From positions 1 through 18,191 of the forward strand of contig CAZAGT010000066.1 of the NCBI GenBank assembly GCA_964484515.1: 18,191 nucleotides of DNA. Reading direction: 5' to 3'. Position numbers and translations under genes: made by a program. The notes beneath the pieces were generated by a model. That model searched no databases, was not told the origin of the DNA, and worked only from the letters and a program-made list of their open reading frames with translations. Positions 1 through 7,247 of this stretch are shown piece after piece. Source of the DNA: CAZAGT01 sp964484515 (lineage in GTDB: Bacteria; Desulfobacterota; DSM-4660; Desulfatiglandales; HGW-15). Positions within the stretch are counted from its first letter, which is position 1, and the number at the start of each line of letters is the position of its first letter.

Positions 1-49
1 TCAATTCCTCGTTTTTGAAAAGAGACCCCCATGACCGGGCAACTCACCT

Positions 50-150
50 TGAAAGTCCTGAAGATGTCAAATTCAAGTACCGCGATCATGAAGTTTGCCG
101 ATCGATCAACCTGGCCGCCCTGTGGCAAGAGGCGGCGCTGACTACTGGAT
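50..150 (+). repeat. Diverged dispersed sequence, copy A, upstream of hom
   Basis: This roughly 100-bp stretch can be aligned by eye with 16190-16290 in the same orientation. The best block, ctgaagatgtcaaattcaag here, matches the other copy at all but two positions. It is followed by a shared GATCGATCAA-type block and a shared CCGCCCT/GGCAAG block. I estimate about 70% identity overall. Here the reading frame is open into hom; in the other copy the same frame has a stop. The function is unknown. It could be a decayed mobile or repetitive element. Confidence 0.5.
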
Positions 151-155
151 ACGGG

Positions 156-1460
156 ATGTCGCAGATAAACGTCGGAATCATTGGCTTTGGCACGGTGGGC
201 GCCGGCACGGTGGAGGTCTTGCTGCAGAACCGGGAAGTTATCAAGAATCGGGTCGGCGCCGAGATCGCGGTCAAGCGGATCGCCGACCTCGATGTCAAGA
301 CCGATCGGAATGTATCCGTAGCACAGGATCTCCTCACCACCGAAGCCATGGACGTCATCAATGATCCTGACATCCACATCGTTGTCGAGTTGATCGGAGG
401 TATCGACAGGGCCAAAGAGTATATGCTTAAGGCCATGGCCGCGGGCAAGCACGTCGTTACCGCCAACAAGGCCCTCTTGGCCGAACACGGTGCCGAAATC
501 TATAGCGCCGCTGAAAAGCACCGAGTGAGTCTGGCCTTTGAGGGCAGCGTCGGCGGTGGTATCCCAATTCTCCGTTCCCTGAGAGAAGGGCTTTGCGCCA
601 ACCACATCAACACCCTGATGGGGATACTGAACGGCACCTCCAATTACATTCTTACCGAAATGACTCAGAAGGGCTACCCCTACAGTCAGGTGGTCCAGGA
701 GGCCATCGATCTCGGCTACGCCGAAGACCCTCCAACCCTTGACGTGGACGGGACTGACGCAGCCCACAAGTTAGCTATTCTGGTATCGATCGCGTTTGGC
801 AGCCCTGTGACTTTTGACCACATTTACCGGGAGGGTATCGATCGGCTGACTCCCGATGATATCCGCTTCGCCCATGAGTTCGGGTACTGCATCAAGCTGC
901 TGGCGATCGCCCGACATTCGGAAGACCAAATCGAGGCCAGGGTCCACCCAGCCATGATACCGCTGGATCACATCATGGCCAACGTGAACGGGGCTTACAA
1001 TGCCATTTACGTGGAGGGCGATTTTGTGGGACCGAATCTCTTCTACGGTCTTGGCGCCGGACGAAGACCGACCGGCAGTGCTGTCGTTTCAGACATTATC
1101 GATCTCGCCAGACGGATCAGGGACCAATCAGACAGCCGAATGCCGCCTCTTGGACACGCCCTGCTGCTCAAGCAGATCCCGACCATCACATCTATCGAAA
1201 CATTGCGGAGCGCTTACTACTTCAGGTTCACCGCCGTCGATCGGCCCGGAGTCCTCTCCAAGATCGCAGGCATCCTGGGTAAACATCACATCAGCATCTA
1301 CTCCGTGATTCAGAAGGGACGAAAGGTCAACGGGACGGTGCCGATCGTCATGTTGACGCACGAGGCCCAGGAGAGCAGTGTCCTGAAGGCCCTATCCAAA
1401 ATGGACGCCCTGGATGTGCTTACGGATAAGACCTTGATGATCCGGGTCGAAGGGGCATAA
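156..1460 (+). CDS. hom: Homoserine dehydrogenase with C-terminal ACT domain
   Basis: Catalyses NAD(P)H-dependent reduction of aspartate semialdehyde to homoserine, the branch point to threonine and methionine; cytoplasmic. The 434-aa product starts with a Rossmann motif GFGTVGAGT (residues 10-18), followed by TANKA (K105) and the substrate/catalytic stretch DVDGTDAAHK (D201, K205), which matches the family. An ACT domain fills about residues 354-434 (FTAVDRPGVLSKIAGIL), as in feedback-regulated bacterial enzymes; threonine inhibition is therefore likely but not shown. I chose ATG 156 because family similarity begins there (MSQINVGIIGFG). The frame stays open upstream to TTG 15, but that stretch overlaps a dispersed sequence seen again near 16.2 kb and has no family counterpart. 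The next gene, a homoserine-kinase candidate, begins 30-39 nt downstream, which suggests one transcript. Confidence 0.95.
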   Translation: MSQINVGIIGFGTVGAGTVEVLLQNREVIKNRVGAEIAVKRIADLDVKTDRNVSVAQDLLTTEAMDVINDPDIHIVVELIGGIDRAKEYMLKAMAAGKHVVTANKALLAEHGAEIYSAAEKHRVSLAFEGSVGGGIPILRSLREGLCANHINTLMGILNGTSNYILTEMTQKGYPYSQVVQEAIDLGYAEDPPTLDVDGTDAAHKLAILVSIAFGSPVTFDHIYREGIDRLTPDDIRFAHEFGYCIKLLAIARHSEDQIEARVHPAMIPLDHIMANVNGAYNAIYVEGDFVGPNLFYGLGAGRRPTGSAVVSDIIDLARRIRDQSDSRMPPLGHALLLKQIPTITSIETLRSAYYFRFTAVDRPGVLSKIAGILGKHHISIYSVIQKGRKVNGTVPIVMLTHEAQESSVLKALSKMDALDVLTDKTLMIRVEGA

Positions 1461-1490
1461 AGCTCGAAGCTTCAGCATGAGAATCCCAGT

Positions 1491-2713
1491 GTGAAACGCA
1501 TGAGCCGCGAGAGAAAATATGTCCTCCTGGTCGGTGACGGCATGCCCGATTACCCCCTGGAGGAACTGGACGGCCGGACACCGCTTGAGGTGGCCGCGAC
1601 CCCGAATATGGATCGGGTCGCTGCTTGCCGTATCGGTCTCGCCCAAACCATCCCGTCCGGCATGGAGGCGGGGAGCGATGTCGCCAACCTCTCCCTATTG
1701 GGGTATGACCCACGACGTTTTCACACGGGCCGTTCGCCGCTTGAGGCCGCCAGCATGGGTGTTCACCTAGCCCCATCAGAAGTGGCCTTTCGCATGAATC
1801 TTGTCACCCTGGATTTCAGGTCCGATGACGAGATCATCATGATCAGTCACAGTTCAGGGGACATCCCCCAGGCCGAGGCGGCCGAGATCGTGGCCAGCCT
1901 CAAACAGGAGATCAAGATCCCGGATGTCACGATCTATCCCGGGGTGGCTTATCGTAACCCCTGGTTTGGAACGAAGGTCCGGAAGACGTGCTCACGATCC
2001 CGCCCCACGACGTCCTGGATCAAGACATGGCTGGCTACCTCAACAGCAACGCAGGCAACCCGGTCATTGACCTCATGCGCCACTCTTGGGAGCTTCTCGG
2101 GAGCCACCCCGTGAATCGCGCACGGAGAGGGGCGAAATTGAAGGAGGCCAACTCGATTTGGCTCTGGGGGCAAGGGAGGGCGCCGAGCCTCCCCCCTTTT
2201 GAGGAAAGACACGGCCTCAAAGGAGGCGTCATCGCCGCGGTCGATTTGATCAAGGGAATCGGTTTGTACGCCGGCTTTGAACCCATCCACGTCGAGGGCG
2301 CGACCGGGTATCTGGATACCAACTATCTCGGCAAGGGTGAAAATGCCGTTAAGGGCCTTGAAACCCTGGATTTCATGTATGTTCACGTCGAGGCCCCGGA
2401 TGAAGCCGGCCACAGCGGCAGCTCTGAAGAGAAGATCCAGGCCATCGAAGATTTTGACGAAAAAGTGGTTGGGACCGTCTTGGACGGATTGAAACACTAC
2501 GATGATTACCGGGTTATGGTGGTTAGCGACCACTTCACGCCGATATCAAAACGGACGCATACCGGTGAACCGGCACCCTTTGCCTGGGGCATCAAAAAAG
2601 AGATCGAGTCCAACCCCAAAGGGCCTTCGTTCAACGAGCAGGCTGCCAAGGGGAGCGGTCTCGTCTTTGACGTCGGCCACGAGCTCATGAATGCCTTCCT
2701 GTATACGGCTTGA
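1491..2713 (+). pseudogene. Phosphoglycerate-mutase-like protein, proposed homoserine kinase, with a 1-nt frameshift
   Basis: Belongs to the alkaline-phosphatase-superfamily, archaeal-type cofactor-independent phosphoglycerate mutases. The bacterial branch next to hom is catalogued as 'proposed homoserine kinase' (TIGR02535), which would phosphorylate homoserine for threonine synthesis. The N-terminal part (frame of 1491) has the metal motif GDGMPDYP and the probable nucleophile region GSDVANLSLLGYDP. The C-terminal part lies in another frame (up to 2713) and has EAPDEAGHSG and SDHFTPISKRTHTGEP. Between them one base is missing in the CCCC run at 1958-1961. Restoring it gives the family-like sequence YRN-x-LVWNEGPEDVLTIPPHD and a full-length product of about 404 aa from ATG 1500 (407 aa from GTG 1491). 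Both halves are otherwise well conserved, so this is either a very recent inactivation or a sequencing/assembly error. Which start is used is uncertain, as neither has a strong ribosome site. Confidence 0.85.
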
Positions 2714-2730
2714 GTCCTCTCGCCCCCTTA

Positions 2731-2759
2731 TTGACACCCACTCCCTTTTGAAATAGGCT
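2731..2759 (+). promoter_or_regulatory. Candidate sigma-70 promoter for adk
   Basis: A perfect -35 hexamer TTGACA (2731-2736) is followed after 17 bp by TAGGCT (2754-2759), a weak -10 that matches three of the six consensus bases. It lies 18 nt after the preceding stop codon and about 140 nt before adk, which suggests adk can be transcribed separately from the hom pair. The spacing is ideal but the -10 is poor. Confidence 0.35.
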
Positions 2760-2800
2760 GCCGACGTTCTTTCAATCAGATAGGCCGCTGAAAAGTTCTT

Positions 2801-2832
2801 AGCCACGGAGGCCAGTGGGAGGCCTGGTGGCT
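2801..2832 (+). other. Stable hairpin in the adk leader
   Basis: AGCCAC plus AGGCC (2801-2806, 2809-2813) pair with GGCCT plus GTGGCT (2821-2825, 2827-2832). This gives 11 base pairs around a small bulge and a 7-nt loop. The 3' side is followed by a mixed A/C/T stretch, not a clean T-run, so it is a weak terminator candidate. It may equally be part of a dispersed repeat or a leader structure for adk. The following sequence up to the adk ribosome site is rich in GGAG/AAGGAG motifs. Confidence 0.4.
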
Positions 2833-2896
2833 GGAAACTTCTTTTCTCACCCACAAATTCTTGTGAGGAGCCAAGACACGCGAAGGAGACAAAGAG

Positions 2897-3580
2897 ATGA
2901 ACATTCTTTTTTTTGGGCCGAACGGAAGCGGTAAGGGAACCCAAGGTGCTATCGTCAAGGATAAACTCCATATTCCCCATATCGAGACGGGCGTCATTTT
3001 CAGGGACAACATCTCCCGCGGCACGGATCTGGGTAAGGAGGCCAAGGGATATATTGACAGGGGCGAATTGGTGCCTGACACGATTACCATTCCCATGATC
3101 CTTGACCGGCTCAAGGGGGAGGATTGCAGAGAGGGTTGGCTCCTAGACGGTTTTCCGCGGAATTTGAATCAGGCCCAGGCCCTTGACGACGGCCTCAAAA
3201 AAGAAGGCTTGGACCTTGACCTGGTCATCGAGATCGTACTTGATAGGGAGATCGCCAAGAATCGCATCATGGGTCGCCGCCTTTGCGTGAATGACAACAA
3301 TCATCCAAACAACATCTTCATCGACGCCATCAAGCCGGACGGGGACAAATGCAGGGTCTGCGGCGGTGACCTGAAGACTAGGGACGACGATCAGGACGAG
3401 GAAGCGATTGATAAACGCCACGGCATTTACTATGACGCGCAGACCGGTACCATGGCGGCCATCAACTTCTACAAGGATCTGTCCTCCAAGAATGATGGCC
3501 GACCCAAGATCATCGAGCTTGACGGCCGTCCGGGCGTCAAAGACGTCGCGAACGAACTGCTGGGTAGACTTGGTGCCTGA
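2897..3580 (+). CDS. adk: Adenylate kinase, metal-binding LID type
   Basis: Interconverts ATP + AMP and 2 ADP in the cytoplasm. The 227-aa protein has the P-loop GPNGSGKGTQ (residues 7-16), the AMP-site ETG..FR (30-36), the DGFPRN motif (84-89), GRR (126-128) and TRDDD (161-165). The LID contains C130-X5-H136-X15-C152-X2-C155, the same spacing as the zinc/cobalt/iron site described for Desulfovibrio gigas adenylate kinase. The usual four-Cys LID lacks this His. That points to a Desulfobacterota host. The start at ATG 2897 is supported by AAGGAG at 2883-2888, 8 nt upstream. The gene stands alone behind a candidate promoter and converges with the tRNA-His gene. Confidence 0.95.
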   Translation: MNILFFGPNGSGKGTQGAIVKDKLHIPHIETGVIFRDNISRGTDLGKEAKGYIDRGELVPDTITIPMILDRLKGEDCREGWLLDGFPRNLNQAQALDDGLKKEGLDLDLVIEIVLDREIAKNRIMGRRLCVNDNNHPNNIFIDAIKPDGDKCRVCGGDLKTRDDDQDEEAIDKRHGIYYDAQTGTMAAINFYKDLSSKNDGRPKIIELDGRPGVKDVANELLGRLGA

Positions 3581-3692
3581 CGGACGGGGTAGAGGGAGGC
3601 GAAAAAATACCCGACCGCTATCCTGGGTGCCAACCTTTTTGCCGCTAAAGCATCGGCCGTGATAGTCCGCCGGGTACATAGTAAAAATAATA

Positions 3693-3769
3693 TGGGGTGA
3701 GTGATGGGACTTGAACCCACGACCTCTGGGGCCACAACCCAGTGCTCTACCCATTGAGCTACACCCACC
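3693..3769 (-). tRNA. tRNA-His (anticodon GTG), with encoded G-1 and CCA
   Basis: The minus strand folds into a full cloverleaf. The acceptor stem GTGGGTG/CACTCAC has one G-U pair, the D arm is GCTC/GAGC, and the anticodon stem CTGGG/CCCAG presents loop TTGTGGC with anticodon GTG. The T arm has loop TTCAAGT. The discriminator base is C73, the 3' CCA is encoded (complement of 3693-3695), and a G precedes position 1 (complement of 3769). This G-1:C73 pair is the identity element for histidyl-tRNA synthetase. The gene is divergent from selA and convergent with adk. Confidence 0.97.
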
Positions 3770-3781
3770 AAATTAATCTCT

Positions 3782-3809
3782 TATCTAGCACATTTTGGGG
3801 GTTTTGCAA
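3782..3809 (-). promoter_or_regulatory. Candidate promoter of tRNA-His
   Basis: Read on the minus strand, TTGCAA (3804-3809) and TAGATA (3782-3787) are separated by 16 bp, and the -10-like box ends about 12 nt before the tRNA 5' end. The match to consensus is moderate (four and three of six bases), but position and A/T-richness fit. It overlaps the DNA just upstream of the selA leader. Confidence 0.35.
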
Positions 3810-3866
3810 CCAAAAGTTACCCGTCTGTCACGGATTCAGCAGCCCATTGAAGGAGAACGCGCATCG

Positions 3867-5285
3867 ATGCCGGAAGAAAAGAGACACATGCTGAGGCATA
3901 TCCCGGCGGTTGAACGTCTGCTGAACACGCCGGCGCTGCTTCAAGCCGCCGCCCAGTATCCTCGCAGTCTGATACTTCGGGGCATCCACGAAAGCTTGCA
4001 GGAGATCCGCGGGCAGATTGAATCGGGCAAAGGGCCGACGGACATCTCCCAGTTAGAGGTTGAAAACATCTCGCGTGAGGTCCTTGAGCGACTGCAACTC
4101 CTCAGTCGTCCAAGCCTGCGACCTGTCATCAACGCCACCGGGATCGTCATCCACACCAATCTCGGCCGCTCCATCCTGGCCGACCGGGCCATTAAGCGGT
4201 TTCCTTCCATCGCCGCCGGATACAGCAACCTCGAATACACCTTGGACGAGGGGGCTCGGGGTAGCCGATACAGCCACGTCGAGGGGATCCTGCGCGAAAT
4301 CACGGGCGCCGAGGCAGCCATGGTGGTCAACAATAATGCCGCCGCCGTGCTGCTCTCGCTGCAGACCTTTGCAGACGGCCGGGAAGTGATCGTATCTAGA
4401 GGGCAACTCGTAGAGATAGGCGGCTCCTTCCGTGTCCCCGATGTCATGCGCAAGAGCGGGGCCAGGATGGTGGACGTGGGCACCACGAACAAGACCCACC
4501 TCAGCGACTATGAGGAGGCGATCGGGCCTGAAACCGCGATGCTCCTGAAGGTCCACCAAAGCAATTTCAAGATCGTCGGCTTTACCGAGGAGGTGCCGAC
4601 CCCTGAAATGGCCAGGCTCGCGCACGATCGGGATCTCCTCTTCCTGGAGGACTTAGGAAGCGGCTGCTTACTAGATCTTACGAAATTCGGGCTCACCGAG
4701 GAACCGACCGTTCAAGCGACACTGGCCGAGGGTGCCGACCTCGTCACCTTCAGCGGCGACAAATTGCTTGGTGGGCCCCAGGCCGGAATCATCCTGGGGA
4801 GAAGCCGCCTGGTGGACGCGGTCAAGAAAAACCAACTGGCCAGGGCATTAAGGATTGATAAACTGACCCTGTTGGCCCTCGAGGAAACCCTGAAACTGTA
4901 CCGCGATGAAGGGACGGCCGTGCGTGAAATCCCTACGTTGAGGATGATCACTCAGACCTACCAGGACACGTCTCGTAAGGTCCGCCGCCTCGTGAAGATG
5001 TTGGGCAAACTCGAGTCGCCGTGTTTTTCGCTCGAGCTCATCGACGGGAGTTCGAAGATCGGCGGCGGGGCCTCGCCGCTTCAGGAACTACCGAGCCGGC
5101 TGCTAAGCCTCGTCCCCAAGGAACTGTCGGTTAACCATATCGAAAAATGGTTACGATCCTACGACCCACCCATCATTTCGAGGGTTGAAAAAGACCGTGC
5201 CTTGCTGGATGTAAGGACGATCCAGGATGGGGAACTGAAGACGGTGGCTCAAGCCGTCAAGGAATTAGCGGAAGAAACCCCCTAG
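3867..5285 (+). CDS. selA: L-seryl-tRNA(Sec) selenium transferase (selenocysteine synthase)
   Basis: A PLP-dependent enzyme that converts seryl-tRNA(Sec) to selenocysteinyl-tRNA(Sec) using selenophosphate, in the cytoplasm. The 472-aa length is normal for SelA. Family landmarks are RPVINATGIVIHTNLGRS (residues 84-102), the Arg-rich GSRYSHVEG block (132-140) and the PLP-lysine motif SGDKLLGGPQAG with K299. ATG 3867 is preferred over the longer open frame from 3795 because AAGGAG precedes it at 3850-3855 and the family N-terminus (LRHIPAVERLL) follows. SelA implies that the organism decodes UGA as selenocysteine. The partner genes selB, selC and selD are not in this window, and I found no selenoprotein here. 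In many genomes selA sits beside selB; here its neighbours are tRNA-His and gmhA. Confidence 0.96.
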   Translation: MPEEKRHMLRHIPAVERLLNTPALLQAAAQYPRSLILRGIHESLQEIRGQIESGKGPTDISQLEVENISREVLERLQLLSRPSLRPVINATGIVIHTNLGRSILADRAIKRFPSIAAGYSNLEYTLDEGARGSRYSHVEGILREITGAEAAMVVNNNAAAVLLSLQTFADGREVIVSRGQLVEIGGSFRVPDVMRKSGARMVDVGTTNKTHLSDYEEAIGPETAMLLKVHQSNFKIVGFTEEVPTPEMARLAHDRDLLFLEDLGSGCLLDLTKFGLTEEPTVQATLAEGADLVTFSGDKLLGGPQAGIILGRSRLVDAVKKNQLARALRIDKLTLLALEETLKLYRDEGTAVREIPTLRMITQTYQDTSRKVRRLVKMLGKLESPCFSLELIDGSSKIGGGASPLQELPSRLLSLVPKELSVNHIEKWLRSYDPPIISRVEKDRALLDVRTIQDGELKTVAQAVKELAEETP

Positions 5286-5308
5286 ACCCGCGGACCGGTC
5301 CCTTCAAG

Positions 5309-5337
5309 TTGACAACAAACGTCAAAGGCCCTACTTT
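5309..5337 (+). promoter_or_regulatory. Candidate sigma-70 promoter upstream of gmhA
   Basis: A perfect TTGACA (5309-5314) is followed, after exactly 17 bp, by TACTTT (5332-5337), which matches TATAAT at three of six positions. It would begin a transcript with a leader of about 270 nt that runs through the heptamer module into gmhA and the genes after it. The spacing is ideal; the -10 is weak. Confidence 0.35.
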
Positions 5338-5459
5338 CGTAAAGGTTTTATTATCTGACCTGCGCCACCGTCGGTAGGATCTGTCGGATTCGGAAAGGAG
5401 CCATCTTTCTTCTGAGAGACGCCGAGCAAGGCATTCTCACCGAGGCCTAAGAGCTCTCT

Positions 5460-5527
5460 GGCTTGAGGTTTGAGGATGGAGGAAAAAAGAGTAAGGACTT
5501 TAGATGCTTCTTTCTCTGCCTTCAGCC
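5460..5527 (+). repeat. Heptamer-repeat module 1 (upstream of gmhA)
   Basis: The left arm reads as consecutive 7-mers GGCTTGA, GGTTTGA, GGATGGA, then GGA (5460-5483). A purine-rich spacer follows. The right arm consists of CTCTGCC and TTCAGCC (5514-5527), whose complements are again GG-initial 7-mers. The same layout recurs at 7645 and 8348, so this looks like a dispersed repeat family with 7-nt periodicity. Confidence 0.6.
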
Positions 5528-5615
5528 GATTCTCGCAGGTCGTCAATGGGAGCAACCCATGGAGGATAGAGGCATTTCCGTACCCCTACAAGCAGCTCTC
5601 CGATGAGGTGTTACA

Positions 5616-6200
5616 GTGGAAGAAATCATCCAGGAAATCCTGAGTGACAGCCTAGAGGTCAAGGAGAGCTTCATACGCTCAAACACGGCCAGCATCATGG
5701 CCTGCGCTGAGAAGATCGCCTACGCCTTTACCAGCGATCGGAAACTGATGCTTTGCGGCAACGGTGGCAGCGCCGCGGACGCCCAGCATATCGCAGGGGA
5801 GTTCATCAACCGGTTCTTGCTCGAACGCCCTCCCCTGCCGGCCATCGCCCTCACGACAGACACATCCGTGCTGACGAGCATTGGAAACGACTACTCCTTT
5901 GACGACGTCTTCTCCAAGCAGGTAAAGGCCCTCGGGATGGAGGGGGATATCTTGCTGGCGATAAGCACCAGCGGCAATTCCGCCAATGTGATCTCCGCCG
6001 TTAAAGACGCCAGGAATCAGGGGATCTATACCGTCGGCCTGACCGGCGGGGACGGCGGCAAGCTCGCGACGATTGTCGATATGGCTCTTGTCGTCAAAAG
6101 TAATATCACCCCGAGGGTGCAGGAGGCACACATCCTGGCTGGGCACATCATCTGCGAGCTTGTTGACTATATCTTGTTTCAACGTGCCGCCGAAGAGTAG
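5616..6200 (+). CDS. gmhA: D-sedoheptulose 7-phosphate isomerase (phosphoheptose isomerase)
   Basis: First step of ADP-heptose synthesis for the LPS inner core: sedoheptulose 7-phosphate to D-glycero-manno-heptose 7-phosphate. The 194-aa product is a complete SIS-domain protein with CGNGGSAADAQHIAGE (residues 47-62), the sugar-phosphate loop STSGNS (117-122) and QEAHILAGH (169-177). H58, E62, Q169 and H177 have the spacing of the zinc ligands and catalytic residues known in GmhA (H61, E65, Q172, H180 in Burkholderia). The start is GTG 5616, preceded by GATGAGGTG at 5602-5610. The gene leads a co-directional series and is separated by 22 nt from the next gene. The other heptose genes (hldE, gmhB) are not in the window. 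Its presence supports a Gram-negative host with heptose-containing LPS. Confidence 0.95.
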   Translation: MEEIIQEILSDSLEVKESFIRSNTASIMACAEKIAYAFTSDRKLMLCGNGGSAADAQHIAGEFINRFLLERPPLPAIALTTDTSVLTSIGNDYSFDDVFSKQVKALGMEGDILLAISTSGNSANVISAVKDARNQGIYTVGLTGGDGGKLATIVDMALVVKSNITPRVQEAHILAGHIICELVDYILFQRAAEE

Positions 6201-6222
6201 ATAAGACAAGGAAGATCTCATC

Positions 6223-7170
6223 TTGACCGATTGGAAACCCATCGACCTGGAGGAACTCAAGACCTACCCTCTGGAAGAGCGTGCGAGCAAGGTCAATGTT
6301 GACGATTTCGGGGAGCCTTGGAAGCCCGGTCGGGGGCTTGCCGATTGGGTCCAATCCCTGCCTTCCATCCTGGCAGGGAGTGACTTCCGGTGTGTCGTCG
6401 AGGCCATCGTTCGTGCGGTCCAAACCCGCAAGCCGATCATCCTGGCCATGGGGGCGCACCCCATCAAGGTAGGGCTGAACCCCGTCCTCCTCGACCTTCT
6501 TGATCGGGGCATTCTCACGGGGGTAGCCCTGAACGGGGCCGGCATTATTCACGATGCGGAACTGGCAATGACGGGAAATACCTCCGAGGACGTTCCAGCC
6601 CAGCTCAAATCGGGTCGATTCGGGATGGCAGGGGACACCGCAGACTTTCTGAATGAATCCATCGCCCAAGGCGCCAAGCATGATCAGGGATTGGGGAGGG
6701 CCATTGGAGCCAAATTGGCGGCATCGAATTTCCCCTTCAAGCACCTCAGCCTCCTGGCCGGGGGCTTCGAACGCAACGTACCGATCACGGTCCATGTGGC
6801 CATCGGAACCGACACCCTCCATTTTCATCCAAGCGCTGACGGAGCTGCGATCGGGAAGACTTCTCATCTCGATTTTCGGATCTTCGCCCGACTGGTATCA
6901 AAACTTGAGCAAGGGGTCTTCATCAATCTGGGATCTGCGGTTATCCTTCCCGAGGTCTTTCTGAAGGCCTTGTCTCTGGTCAGGAACCTGGGACATGAGG
7001 TCCGGCGATTTACCACGCTTAATATGGATTTCATCCGGCAGTACCGTCCCCAGACGAACGTGGTTCTCCGTCCCACCTTGTCCGGCGGGGCGGGTTACAC
7101 TCTGGTCGGCCATCATGAGATCATGTTTCCGTTGCTTGCGGCCGCCGTCATTGAACAGTTGGAAAAGTGA
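6223..7170 (+). CDS. Conserved protein of unknown function, resembling the deoxyhypusine-synthase fold
   Basis: A 315-aa soluble protein with no signal peptide or membrane segment. I recognise it only as a conserved hypothetical family found near heptose/LPS genes in deltaproteobacteria. Striking blocks are MGAHPIKVGLNP (residues 76-87), NGAGIIHDAE (104-113), GTDTLHFHP (195-203), NLGSAVILPEVFLKA (235-249) and SGGAGYTLVGHHE (287-299). The Gly-rich NGAG..HD and NLGS..LPE segments recall the Rossmann-like NAD-binding core of deoxyhypusine/homospermidine synthases, but I see no clear equivalent of their catalytic lysine. The start is TTG 6223 with AAGGA at 6208-6212; this is the least certain part. 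It follows gmhA by 22 nt and precedes the zinc-ribbon gene by 77 nt, which suggests co-transcription and perhaps a role linked to sugar or envelope metabolism (inference). Confidence 0.85.
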   Translation: MTDWKPIDLEELKTYPLEERASKVNVDDFGEPWKPGRGLADWVQSLPSILAGSDFRCVVEAIVRAVQTRKPIILAMGAHPIKVGLNPVLLDLLDRGILTGVALNGAGIIHDAELAMTGNTSEDVPAQLKSGRFGMAGDTADFLNESIAQGAKHDQGLGRAIGAKLAASNFPFKHLSLLAGGFERNVPITVHVAIGTDTLHFHPSADGAAIGKTSHLDFRIFARLVSKLEQGVFINLGSAVILPEVFLKALSLVRNLGHEVRRFTTLNMDFIRQYRPQTNVVLRPTLSGGAGYTLVGHHEIMFPLLAAAVIEQLEK

Positions 7171-7247
7171 GATCCGAATCAGAGACTTGGCTACGGCTGC
7201 GGAATTTGGCTTTACAACCGAAATGAAAAGCGTGGAGGTTTCTCAAC

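Larger units (their letters stand above)
5286..5615. other. 330-bp intergenic gap between selA and gmhA
   Basis: I see no convincing gene here. The gap holds a TTGACA-containing promoter candidate close to the selA stop, a heptamer-repeat module at 5460-5527, and a 74-codon minus-strand open frame (5331-5555, TTG start). That frame overlaps the module and shows no recognisable family. No rho-independent terminator for selA is evident. Confidence 0.6.

Noticed and set aside
15..155. N-terminal extension of homoserine dehydrogenase from TTG 15
   Set aside because: The extra 47 residues have no counterpart in the family and overlap a dispersed sequence. ATG 156 gives the normal N-terminus.
5331..5555. 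74-codon minus-strand open frame between selA and gmhA
   Set aside because: It has a TTG start without a good ribosome site, overlaps heptamer module 1, and shows no recognisable family. It cannot be excluded but is not supported.
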